From positions 1 to 64,000 of the IMG/VR virus record IMGVR_UViG_3300046559_000436: a stretch of 64,000 nucleotides of DNA, one strand, 5' to 3'. Of this stretch, positions 8,301 through 16,193 are shown piece by piece (positions within the stretch are counted from its first letter, which is position 1; every line of letters begins with the position of its first letter). Source of the DNA: a virus. The notes beneath the pieces were generated by a model. It did no database searches and was not told where the DNA came from. It worked only from the letters and a program-made list of their open reading frames with translations. The translations under genes were made by a program, and so were the position numbers.

Positions 8301-8757
8301 GGGCACTTGCTTCGACATGTCGTTCAATTCAGGCATCAACCTGAATGATCCGCACATTACCACCAACCCGGCTGAAACTCCCACATCCTTCCGTAACTCC
8401 ACCCAGCTGGCGGGGTCTCAAGGCTCGTTGGTTACCCTGGTTGATGTGACACACTACGATGTTGGTGGTGTGGTCACTCTGGTTCCTGGTGGGGGCGCCA
8501 CAACCACCATTCAGAGGGTGTGGCTATTCGGCACACAGGTGGCCACCGCTCAGGTTGCTATTCAGTACGGACAAGCTTCCTACGGATCTTTGGCAAATGC
8601 CAAGGCGGCCCTTGGTTTGGAGACCTACGTGGTGAACCCGGACTACACCGGGATTGCCATCTTGTTGGGTTGGATTGGTGTCACCAAGTCCTGCACCAGC
8701 CTGGCTGACACCGCCAACTGCTTCCTCGTTCAGGCCCCCAAGTTTGCCGTTCCGTAA
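5359..8757 (+). CDS. Large tail-fibre protein with repeats and His-x-His motifs
   Basis: About 1132 aa. The start is GTG 5359, with aggggg upstream. The N-terminal part has two and a half copies of a roughly 48-residue repeat (AGTVAAGNDSR, then NLSDL and LGLGSAATENVGT), typical of phage fibre shafts. Residues about 516-760 carry eight His-x-His motifs (HVH, HTH, HIH) spaced about 35 residues apart. The C-terminal region is a Thr/Val-rich beta domain that may contact the host surface. It lies between terminase and portal rather than with the other adhesion genes at 30-37 kb. Fibre identity is firm, the receptor unknown. Confidence 0.8.
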   Translation: MANVYITSPGTSGPRGNGWLTGIGAPLNSVGFDGDLYLDTTNTGIFYGPKANGAWGSPNQFTILKSNTTATTNPHVTDDSSLGYVDGSFWINNASVPPTYFVASSVAVGNAVWTPVLPVGTTAGTVAAGNDSRVVGAAQKAANLSDLFDAPTARNNLGLGSAATENVGTTAGTVAAGDDSRITGAAQKSANLSDLADAPTSRTNLGLGTSATENVGTAAGTVAAGNDSRITGAIQTGQAAAGDLAGTYPNPTVVITHLSAPLPIGQGGTGSSTQNFVDLTGGQNIGGVKNFTSSPTVPTPSGATDVVNKSYADSIASGLSVKTSSVAATASALPSNTYNNGASGVGATLTATSTGTLTVDGHLTVLNDLILVKNEAAPANNGTYKVTTAGAVGVAYVLTRTTDMDQAAEVPGAFTFVTSGSTNTSTGWIVFGAGPYVVGTTAINWTLFSNASTISVGTGLTQVGTVISLTVPVSAGNLPSATTSAFGIVEIDGTASDIQPLGSQAAGATGKVADAGHVHPTTGVTLHSEAATTVVTETGYGQSSTTGAALTYAREDHTHGSPSLTTNPPSTVETIGIGGVLGAATTPARADHVHPMAAAGAPHSSAVGDAQSTGVSSNPAASDHIHAREAFGGPTSETTYGLTPNGGAATSVSHSDHTHGTPSLTTSAPATTEAIGTAASLGVAVTPALADHVHPMASAGLPTVSSVGDTATTGVAITFSASNHVHGRESFGAVTPLASFGTASANGTATSTSHSDHVHGAPALPIASAGTQGVVQLTHDLGGTSASPNVVGITGVPVSGTPAFGQGIFASSGSAAAWQINPYLFGDTGVANGGVIAANAGHPTQFNISAGVGYVVDNVTNPAAPTVTRVTINAQTIDLTTFVASPAPTTRTTNWWMVNTSGTVIVQATLPTNVQRRTNLVLGVTGSVVSTGVLFNIQPVLTVQSQPMNQLYDLMDALGPFNEVGNVISPNGATLSFNKSAGTCFDMSFNSGINLNDPHITTNPAETPTSFRNSTQLAGSQGSLVTLVDVTHYDVGGVVTLVPGGGATTTIQRVWLFGTQVATAQVAIQYGQASYGSLANAKAALGLETYVVNPDYTGIAILLGWIGVTKSCTSLADTANCFLVQAPKFAVP

Positions 8758-8772
8758 AAAGGAGAAACAGGC

Positions 8773-9117
8773 ATGACTGTTGTTACGGCTATCGCCCAGC
8801 AGGCACACACCGCCGCTCTTCAGCTGTCCAACCAGGACTTCACGAAGATCGTCGACACAGTAAACTTCACTGTTCTGTCGACGGCCACCATCTCCATCAA
8901 CATCTACGCCCTGAATCTTCAGACAGACGTCACCGAAATACAGCTGTTGGTGGACGATGTCATCTTGTACGATGGAGAGGCTCTGCCTTCTCTGACCGTC
9001 AATAAGGTGGTCGCGGCGGGCAACCACTCCATTGACGTCCAAGCGATATGTTTCAATCCCAACGCCACCGCTACCATCCGAGGCATCACAGTCCTCAACC
9101 TGACCACCGGGATCTGA
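8773..9117 (+). CDS. Beta-rich structural protein
   Basis: A 114-residue protein with ribosome site aaaaggag before the ATG. It is a Thr/Val/Ile-rich beta pattern throughout (TISINIYALNLQTDVTEIQL) and has no catalytic motif. It follows the fibre gene directly and could cap or decorate it. No family is recognised. Confidence 0.5.
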   Translation: MTVVTAIAQQAHTAALQLSNQDFTKIVDTVNFTVLSTATISINIYALNLQTDVTEIQLLVDDVILYDGEALPSLTVNKVVAAGNHSIDVQAICFNPNATATIRGITVLNLTTGI

Positions 9118-9203
9118 TCTGAACTAGATCATGGGGCTGTTTTGTAGTAAAATTAAAGCTCAACCTCTTGCGGAGCAAGGGGGTTAAGGCCGGAGGCCAA
9201 GAG

Positions 9204-12200
9204 TTGTCGAGTCGTAGATCTATCATGGCTGCCAACAAGGGAATCTCGGTTCCTGTTGGTGGGATGGGCAGTGGTGGCGGTGCCCCTTCGGCGGGTGGTA
9301 GCTGGGGGTCAGGCGCTGCAGCTATGGCCGGTGGGATGCAGTCACACGGCTGGGCCGCAGCTTACGGTCAACCCATGCCGGGTCTTCCACGGCTTCCCGA
9401 CACCTTCACCAACGGTGCGTTCGGCCCTCTTGCTCCGATCCTTCCAGTTCCTGTCGATATGCCGGAAGAGGACACCGGCTACGCTGAAGCTCGCCTTCAG
9501 GAGTACCAGGTTGGCTGGAACCTTCCGGTAGGAACCCCAGGGGCCGAGGGGATCAAACTAACCGACTTCGGCACGTTGAAGACGCTGGCCGACCTGTACT
9601 CGGTGGCCAGAGCCTGCATTCAACTCCGTAAGTCGGAGATCCGTGGTATCGAGTGGGACATCCTGCCCACTCGTGACGCCTCGAAGGCCATGCGAGGTTC
9701 GCCGTCCCTGGCCAGATCGTTCGGTGCACGTAGAGCGGAAGCCATCCGGTTCTTCAAGCGACCCGACCCGGACTTCTTCAACTGGTCCAGCTTCCTCGAC
9801 GCGCTAAGCGAAGAGGTGTTCGTCTTTGACGCCTTGTCGCTGCTGATCCGGCCCAAGTGGGCCAGAGGGAACGGTCTGGGGCTTCTGGGGTCGGATCTCG
9901 ACTCGTTGTCGCTGATCTCCGGACCCACCATCCGGCCACTGTTCGGCATGCATGGTGAGCGGCCACGGCCCCCGGCCCCAGCGTACCAGCAGTACCTGTA
10001 CGGTGTTCCCCGAACCGACTTGATGTCCCTGATCACAGAGCGTGACCTGGAGTCCGGCCAACTGACCGGGTCGGAGATGGGTCAGTTCCAGGCCGATCAG
10101 CTTCTGTACCTGCCGATGGTGGCCAGGCGATGGACCCCGTACGGATTCCCGCCGATCGAGCGTGCTCTGATTCCGGTTCTATCCGGTCTACAGAAGCAGG
10201 GCTTCCAGTACGACTACTACCGTGAAGGTTCGGTTCCGGCGGTCTACATCTCGCCGGGTGGCGCCAATGCCAACATGACCCCGAACCAGATCCGCGAACT
10301 CCAGGATGCCCTCAACGCCATCGCGGGTGACCCAGCCTGGAAGCACAAGATCATCGTGCTACCGGCCGACTCGAAGGTCATGCCGCAGAAGCAGACCGAG
10401 CTGGCGGATCAGTTCGACGAGATCGTGATGAACCAGGTGTGCATGGCGTTCGACGTCCAGCCTATGGAGCTGGGCATCATGCCTAAGGTGTCCACCACGG
10501 TCAGCCCTGGTGCGGCCAACCAGATGTCCAAGGCTAGCCAGACGATCCATGATCGGAAGGCCACCAAGCCGTTCCTGTCGTTCGTGTCGGATATCATGAA
10601 CGTGATCCTTCAGGAGGTGGCCGGTCAATCGGACATGCGGTTTATGTTCGAAGGTCTGGAGGAGGGTGATGATGAAGCGACCAAGACCAAGACGCTGATC
10701 GACCAGGTCGGCGCGGCTCTGCGTTCGATCGACGAGGCCCGAGAGGAGCTGGATCTTCAGCCCTGGGGTCTTCCCGAAACTAGCGACCCTGGTTGGGCCA
10801 CCGCCACTGGTTGGACTCCTCTAACCGAGGCTGTTGCCGCCGCACGCAGTGGAACCGAAGAAGGTTCGGTCTTCGTCGACCCGGCGGGGGCGATCACGGG
10901 CGACACGGCTCCGGATTCCGCTGGTGCCTCGGCTTCTGGTGGCGCTGGCACCCCAGTTCCGGACCAGCCCGAGGCAGCGAACGGAGAGCCCACCCCTCCG
11001 ACCGTTCCTGGCATCCAGGCCGAACCAGGGTCTCCTCAGGCTCCGTCAGACCCGACCATGGCCACTCCGGCGGGCGGGGTCCAGATCCCCGGCCACGCAG
11101 CTGCGGAAGCGGCAGCGCCGGACGTTCCGTCGGCCATGGCGAAGGGCTTCAAGGGCCCTCACAAGGATTTCCAGGAGCGTCGGGCCACCCGGGTCGAGAA
11201 GCACTCCGCAAAGGTCGAGGAACGGCTCTCGGAGCTTGTCGAAGGGGTGCGGGACGGAAAGATCGACCGCAACAAGGCAGTCGCACTCGGTGTGACCGTT
11301 CTGGCGGCCGGTTACGCGGACATCGTAGACAAGGCCATTAACGACGCTGACAGCGACCTAGGGCTGAATCTGGACTCTCGGGACCACCGGCTCGGGACTG
11401 ACGTGGCGTGGCGGGAGAGCGAGAAGCAGCGACAGTGGCTTGACGGTCTGATCCAGAAGGCAATCGACGACCCTAACAAGAAGCTCAAGGGTCGAATCAG
11501 TGCCTATGCCCGGAGTCTGCAGGCGGTGTACAACCGCATGTACGTCAACACGGCCAAGGGGACGGGTCAGGACTGGCGTATCACGTGGAGACTCGGCCCG
11601 ACCGAGCACTGTGACTCGTGCATCGAGAGAGACGGCAAGCAGTACGACCTCAACACCCTGCCAGGAATCCCGGGCGACGGTGGGTTTGATGACATCTGCG
11701 CCGGTGGCCCCAAGTGTGGATGCTCTCTCGAATTCGAGGAGGCTGACCGCAAGGACGCAGACGTAAATCCCGTCAAGAACCCGGGCAAGATCGACACCTT
11801 GGATCTCAAGGACCTGCACGAGCGAGTGGCTGAGCTGGCCAACTCCCGCATGCAGGTGGTTGGAAAGCACCCAGCCCAGCTGCTCAAGCCTGAGGACATC
11901 AGCGAGACGGACGTTCAGCAGATTTTCGCCAGCAAGACCAGGGCGATTCTGTCCGAGCTTGAGGCCATGACCCGGCATGTCAAGAAGGGTCGGTTGGTGT
12001 CCGAATGGGAGCCGCGTCACCTGTCCTCGGATGTGCTGGCCCGGGTCAACGAGTACATAGCTAAGGGCGCCGATGTGGAGACCGCATCGCAGATGGTTCG
12101 CCAGCAGCGCTTGGTGAGTACCGACGGGGTAGAGTATTGGGCTGACTTGATCGGGGACTGGCGGCCCGGTCAGATTTCGGAAGGTCGGGGCGGGGGCTAC

Positions 12201-13184
12201 GAGAAGCGTCCGCACGACGTGAACGACATTCAGGTCGCGTCCAAGGGGGCCAGCGACCTGGACGACCCGAACCCGGTGGCAGCTGAACACGTCGAAAACA
12301 TGATGATGGGGGATTTCAAGCCTTCCGGAATCAAGTGGATCAAGGACACTCAGTGGGTCGGTCCTATCAAGGTCGAGCCAGATCGAGTCGATCAGGATGA
12401 CATCGACGGGTGGGCGGCCAGCCACGAGCCCGAGAAGATCGCCAGGTTCGTCAAGATGCTGGAGAAGGGCAAGAAGATCAAGCCCGCCATCAGCATCCGA
12501 CAGACTGAGGGTGACAGTCGGATCAAGATCGTGGACGGTCACCACCGGTTCCTGGCCTACAAGCAGGTAGATGAGCCGTTCATCACTTATCTCGGGTTCG
12601 TCCCGGAGGGTGACGACCGGTGGGAGAGCACTCACTCTTACCAGCTGGCCAAGGACGGAAAGCCTTCTGAGTCCGCCCATGCCGTCAAGAGCCACGGAGA
12701 GGGTGAGAAGGTCTCGAAGGAGTCGGTGAACTACCGCCCGGCGGATGACCCAAACCAGCGATGTGGCAACTGCTCGATGTTCACATCGGAGACCAACACA
12801 TGCACCTTGGTTGACGGGGCCATTCGGGCCATCGACGTCTGTGACGAATGGGACCCGGTCGACACCAACAAGGCTCTGGCGCCCCAGGCTCTAGCTGCTC
12901 CGTCCCAAACGATCCCGGTCCAGACTCCTCAGGAGCCGCTCGACGAAGAGACGATGATGGCGGATCCGACGCTGATCGACTTCTTTGAAACAGGGGATGG
13001 AGCCAGTCAGATCAAGTGGGGGACCACTGGCGACATCTCGCGTTGCGTGACATTGGCAACGCAGTCGTTGGGGCTGGAGAACGCACAGCAGTTCTGTCAG
13101 GTTCGATACGCCAAGATGACCGGCCAGACAGCTAGCGGTCTGATTCATCAGAGCCCCGATGCTGGTGCCGGTGGTGGTAGCTAG
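9204..13184 (+). CDS. Portal protein fused to MuF-like, ParB-like and Cys4 modules
   Basis: About 1326 aa. Residues to about 520 are portal-like (EYQVGWNLP, RKSEIRGIEWDI, YGFPPIERAL, DVQPMELGIM). A Pro/Ala-rich linker follows, then a MuF-type head domain with HCDSCIERDGKQYDLN, P-x-PGDGG and CGGPKCGCS-like spacing. Next is a ParB/sulfiredoxin-like domain (KIVDGHHRFLAYKQ), then a four-Cys module CGNCSMF-x(n)-CTLVDG-x(n)-VCDEWDP. The portal forms the DNA channel of the head, and MuF proteins are carried inside or near it. The TTG at 9204 has GGAGG 7 nt upstream; an ATG at 9225 is the alternative start. Such a long fusion is unusual. Confidence 0.85.
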   Translation: MSSRRSIMAANKGISVPVGGMGSGGGAPSAGGSWGSGAAAMAGGMQSHGWAAAYGQPMPGLPRLPDTFTNGAFGPLAPILPVPVDMPEEDTGYAEARLQEYQVGWNLPVGTPGAEGIKLTDFGTLKTLADLYSVARACIQLRKSEIRGIEWDILPTRDASKAMRGSPSLARSFGARRAEAIRFFKRPDPDFFNWSSFLDALSEEVFVFDALSLLIRPKWARGNGLGLLGSDLDSLSLISGPTIRPLFGMHGERPRPPAPAYQQYLYGVPRTDLMSLITERDLESGQLTGSEMGQFQADQLLYLPMVARRWTPYGFPPIERALIPVLSGLQKQGFQYDYYREGSVPAVYISPGGANANMTPNQIRELQDALNAIAGDPAWKHKIIVLPADSKVMPQKQTELADQFDEIVMNQVCMAFDVQPMELGIMPKVSTTVSPGAANQMSKASQTIHDRKATKPFLSFVSDIMNVILQEVAGQSDMRFMFEGLEEGDDEATKTKTLIDQVGAALRSIDEAREELDLQPWGLPETSDPGWATATGWTPLTEAVAAARSGTEEGSVFVDPAGAITGDTAPDSAGASASGGAGTPVPDQPEAANGEPTPPTVPGIQAEPGSPQAPSDPTMATPAGGVQIPGHAAAEAAAPDVPSAMAKGFKGPHKDFQERRATRVEKHSAKVEERLSELVEGVRDGKIDRNKAVALGVTVLAAGYADIVDKAINDADSDLGLNLDSRDHRLGTDVAWRESEKQRQWLDGLIQKAIDDPNKKLKGRISAYARSLQAVYNRMYVNTAKGTGQDWRITWRLGPTEHCDSCIERDGKQYDLNTLPGIPGDGGFDDICAGGPKCGCSLEFEEADRKDADVNPVKNPGKIDTLDLKDLHERVAELANSRMQVVGKHPAQLLKPEDISETDVQQIFASKTRAILSELEAMTRHVKKGRLVSEWEPRHLSSDVLARVNEYIAKGADVETASQMVRQQRLVSTDGVEYWADLIGDWRPGQISEGRGGGYEKRPHDVNDIQVASKGASDLDDPNPVAAEHVENMMMGDFKPSGIKWIKDTQWVGPIKVEPDRVDQDDIDGWAASHEPEKIARFVKMLEKGKKIKPAISIRQTEGDSRIKIVDGHHRFLAYKQVDEPFITYLGFVPEGDDRWESTHSYQLAKDGKPSESAHAVKSHGEGEKVSKESVNYRPADDPNQRCGNCSMFTSETNTCTLVDGAIRAIDVCDEWDPVDTNKALAPQALAAPSQTIPVQTPQEPLDEETMMADPTLIDFFETGDGASQIKWGTTGDISRCVTLATQSLGLENAQQFCQVRYAKMTGQTASGLIHQSPDAGAGGGS

Positions 13185-13417
13185 TGGTTGACGGTAGGGA
13201 TGTAGACCGGGCCAAAGAACTCTTGGTGGAGTTGGCTGAGATATTGAACAAGCTCCACCAGACCGGCACCCCGATCGAGTTGAAGTTTGACAGCGTCTTT
13301 TCCGATGTAGGTTACTGCCTGCAGAACGAAGACGGTTCGTGGCGGGCAGCGGTTAAGACAGGAAAACCCCCCAAGTGGTGGTCCAAACATGATCGTCACA
13401 ATCCGGATGATATTTAG
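13184..13417 (+). CDS. Hypothetical small protein (77 aa)
   Basis: The GTG start overlaps the portal stop (TAGTG), so translation is probably coupled. Helical N-terminal half (RAKELLVELAEILNKLHQTG), with a Trp- and Lys-rich end. No family is recognised. It sits between portal and protease and may be a head-assembly accessory, though this is inferred from position only. Confidence 0.5.
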   Translation: MVDGRDVDRAKELLVELAEILNKLHQTGTPIELKFDSVFSDVGYCLQNEDGSWRAAVKTGKPPKWWSKHDRHNPDDI

Positions 13418-13419
13418 AG

Positions 13420-13449
13420 TTGTCCGATTAGTTTGGTTACCGTTATAAT
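13420..13449 (+). promoter_or_regulatory. Promoter for capsid-assembly genes
   Basis: TTGTCC (13420-13425), 18-bp spacer, perfect TATAAT (13444-13449). Unlike the leaderless set it is followed by a 5' leader with ribosome site taggag before the GTG at 13476. Confidence 0.7.
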
Positions 13450-13475
13450 TGGCTCAGACGGGTAATAGGAGTTAT

Positions 13476-16148
13476 GTGGCCACCTCACTCACTGAACCAG
13501 GATCGACGGAAGTAGAAAGCCTTCACTTCAGCTTCCCCATCTCCAAGATGGAGACTGACGCGGACGGCGATCTGATCGTCAAGGGCGTGGCCACTGACGG
13601 TTCTGTCGACAGCGACTACCAGATTGTCGACCCTGAGTGGTCGGCCAAGGCACTGGGCGATTGGCTTTCCACTGGCGGTAACGTCCGCATGGCTCACGAC
13701 GCTCATCGCCCGGTGGGCAAGGGTCTGTCGGTGGAGATCGACCGGGACGGTGACGGCAAGCACTGGGTCAAGTCCGTCATCGTCGACTCGGAAGCCAAGA
13801 GGCTGGTCGAAAAGGGTGTGCTTCGAGCGTACTCGGTCGGCATCAGCCACCCAGTGATCAAGCGCGACCCGACCGGCCGAGCCCGTGGCGGAATCATCTG
13901 CGGCGGTGAGCTGAGCGAACTGTCGATCGTGGACCGCCCGGCGAACAAGAACAGCTACCTCGAACTTGCCAAGGCCGCTGGTGCGAACGGCTCGATCGAG
14001 TTCACCGGTGTACTGCACGAGGGAGCCCCCGAGGACGTCGTGAAGAAGGCAGTCGGAACCTTCTCACCCGGCGATCTGGCGAAGCTCCTGGAGCACCGTC
14101 GGGTCGCCGAGAAGCGCGACATGGACCCGGATGTGGGCGGCGGCGTCGATCGAGACAAGATCCCCGCCTCGGACTTTGTGGACCCCAAGGGCCGCAGATT
14201 TCCGATCGTCACATCCGGAGACGTATCGGACGCTGTCAGCTCTTACGGCCGAGCCAAGCCGCAGATCCCGATGGACAAGTTCAAGAGTCGGCTCACATCC
14301 ATTGCCCGGCGTAAGGGCTTCGAGTCGTCGCTCCCAGAGAGCTGGGGCAACGGCGATGCAAAGAAGGGTGCCTTGATGGCCCAGCCACCGATGGGGTCGG
14401 CCCAGGCCCCCCAGCCGCAGCCCCCCCAGCACAGTGGCCCTCCGGTACCGGCGCAGGGCCACCCGGCCCCTCCGGCGGGCCCCCAGACCCATCCGGCTAC
14501 TCTGGCCCCCAGCCCTCCGCACGGCGGCCCCCAGGACGGCACGGCGCCCCACCCGCAGCCCCAGATGCAGGACCCCAATCAGCCTCCGGCTTTCAAGTGT
14601 GACTGCCCGTGCGGCTATGAGGCCGACAGCCACATGAACTTCTGCCCAGGCTGCGGGTCCCCGATCGACAAGGGCGGCATGGGCATGGGTGGCCAGCCCC
14701 AGCCTCCGGCAGGTGGTCAGCCCCCGGCCGACCCCACCGACGCCAACGGCCATATGCAGGTGACCATGCCGATGCAGCAGAAGGCCGATGCCCCCCCGTC
14801 CAAGACGGTTGGCGAGCCTCTGGAGCGTACAGACGTCCCGGAGTCGGTTGCGGACGCCAAGAAGAAGCCGAAGAAGCAGGGCAAGCCGAAGTCCCTGATG
14901 GCTGAGACCGAGGCGTACGCCAAGAAGCCGAAGAAGAACGGCAAGATCCCGACTCCGAAGGGCGTCCCGACTCCCGACGGTCTCCCTGCCACCAAGTCGT
15001 CGGTGGAGATGGACTACGCCATGCAGACGGCGATGGTCCTGAAGCAGCTCGACGTCCCGTCGGACCTCGGCGCACTTCACGACCTCCTGTGCCCCGGGTT
15101 CCACCCGATCGACGCCGAGAAGTGCCACCCCACCCATTCGCTCAAGTCGGTGGATGTCAGCTTCTGGCAGAACGAGGCGCTGAACGCGGCCACAGGCGCC
15201 CCCCTGGTGGAGGCGGCCAGGGCAACCGAACGCTGGCAGGCCGCCGAGACCATCAAGTCGGCGGCTGCTGATCGACCGGATGAGATCCTGGACATCCGCC
15301 ATGAGGCCCACAAGGCATTCAAGGACGCTCAGATCGGCCCTGGGACTGCTCCAACTCCGACTCAGATCCGGGCCGGTCAGTTCAAGCGCCCCAACCTGAC
15401 TGCCGGTCACGGTCGCCCATCGAACGGACACGACAGCCCGAACACGGCGGAGGTTCCGTCGGACGGTATCGCTGCCGCTGACTTCCGGGGCGGATACCTG
15501 GACTCCCAGCACGCCGATGAGAGCCCGTCCAACAAGAGTCAGCGCCCGATCAACTACCCCACTTCGACGGGTAACCTCCAGACCGTCGACTACGCGAACG
15601 CGTCCCGTCAGGCGGCCAAGTCCGCGATGGACGCCATCCACGACCACATCTCCCACACGTTCCCGGACCTCTGCCCGATGGGCTCCCCCGGCGGCACCGA
15701 GGACCTCGGCCACGTCCCGATGGGCGAGACCAAGGTCCCGCAGCCCGTCGGCGACCGAGCCAAGAAGTCCGAGGGAACGGGCACGGAGAAGTCCGTCACC
15801 ACCGAACCCGCAGGTTCTGACGTTCTGGAGATGCTGGGAGGGATGGCAGCGGAGCTGCGCACCCTCACCAAGTCTCTGAACAAGGAACGTAAGCGGAACG
15901 CCGAACTGCAGAAGACGGTCGATTCCATGGCAGCGATGCCGGACCCGACAGTTACCGCGTTCAAGGGCGTGTTCTTCGATCGTACCGTCAACAAGTCGGC
16001 AGTTCCGGCCAGGGCGGTCGCTGACGCTGCGGAGCAGACTCAGCAGATGATGATGCGCGAGCTGGAGTCCCAGTTCCGCACCAGCCACGACCCGGCGCAG
16101 CGGGAGGCTGCCTGGGCGTCTCTCATGAAGATGCGCGGCCTGTCCTAA
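13476..16148 (+). CDS. Prohead protease fused to zinc ribbon and scaffold-like tail
   Basis: About 890 aa from GTG 13476. Residues 1-170 match HK97-type prohead proteases: a His in NVRMAHDAHRP, a Ser in AYSVGISHPVIK, and the conserved ELSELSIVDRPANKNS. Next is a module with KIPASDFVDPKGRRFPI, seen in many phage head proteins. A Pro-rich stretch and a zinc ribbon (CDCPCGYE-x(n)-CPGCG) follow. The end is an acidic, Lys/Glu-rich coiled coil (ELRTLTKSLNKERKRNAEL), as expected of a scaffold. This suggests one polyprotein that guides capsid assembly and is then self-cleaved. The major capsid gene is directly downstream. Confidence 0.82.
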   Translation: MATSLTEPGSTEVESLHFSFPISKMETDADGDLIVKGVATDGSVDSDYQIVDPEWSAKALGDWLSTGGNVRMAHDAHRPVGKGLSVEIDRDGDGKHWVKSVIVDSEAKRLVEKGVLRAYSVGISHPVIKRDPTGRARGGIICGGELSELSIVDRPANKNSYLELAKAAGANGSIEFTGVLHEGAPEDVVKKAVGTFSPGDLAKLLEHRRVAEKRDMDPDVGGGVDRDKIPASDFVDPKGRRFPIVTSGDVSDAVSSYGRAKPQIPMDKFKSRLTSIARRKGFESSLPESWGNGDAKKGALMAQPPMGSAQAPQPQPPQHSGPPVPAQGHPAPPAGPQTHPATLAPSPPHGGPQDGTAPHPQPQMQDPNQPPAFKCDCPCGYEADSHMNFCPGCGSPIDKGGMGMGGQPQPPAGGQPPADPTDANGHMQVTMPMQQKADAPPSKTVGEPLERTDVPESVADAKKKPKKQGKPKSLMAETEAYAKKPKKNGKIPTPKGVPTPDGLPATKSSVEMDYAMQTAMVLKQLDVPSDLGALHDLLCPGFHPIDAEKCHPTHSLKSVDVSFWQNEALNAATGAPLVEAARATERWQAAETIKSAAADRPDEILDIRHEAHKAFKDAQIGPGTAPTPTQIRAGQFKRPNLTAGHGRPSNGHDSPNTAEVPSDGIAAADFRGGYLDSQHADESPSNKSQRPINYPTSTGNLQTVDYANASRQAAKSAMDAIHDHISHTFPDLCPMGSPGGTEDLGHVPMGETKVPQPVGDRAKKSEGTGTEKSVTTEPAGSDVLEMLGGMAAELRTLTKSLNKERKRNAELQKTVDSMAAMPDPTVTAFKGVFFDRTVNKSAVPARAVADAAEQTQQMMMRELESQFRTSHDPAQREAAWASLMKMRGLS

Positions 16149-16193
16149 CCGACAGATCGCAACTAGCCTCCCTAACGAAGGGTTAAAAGCACC

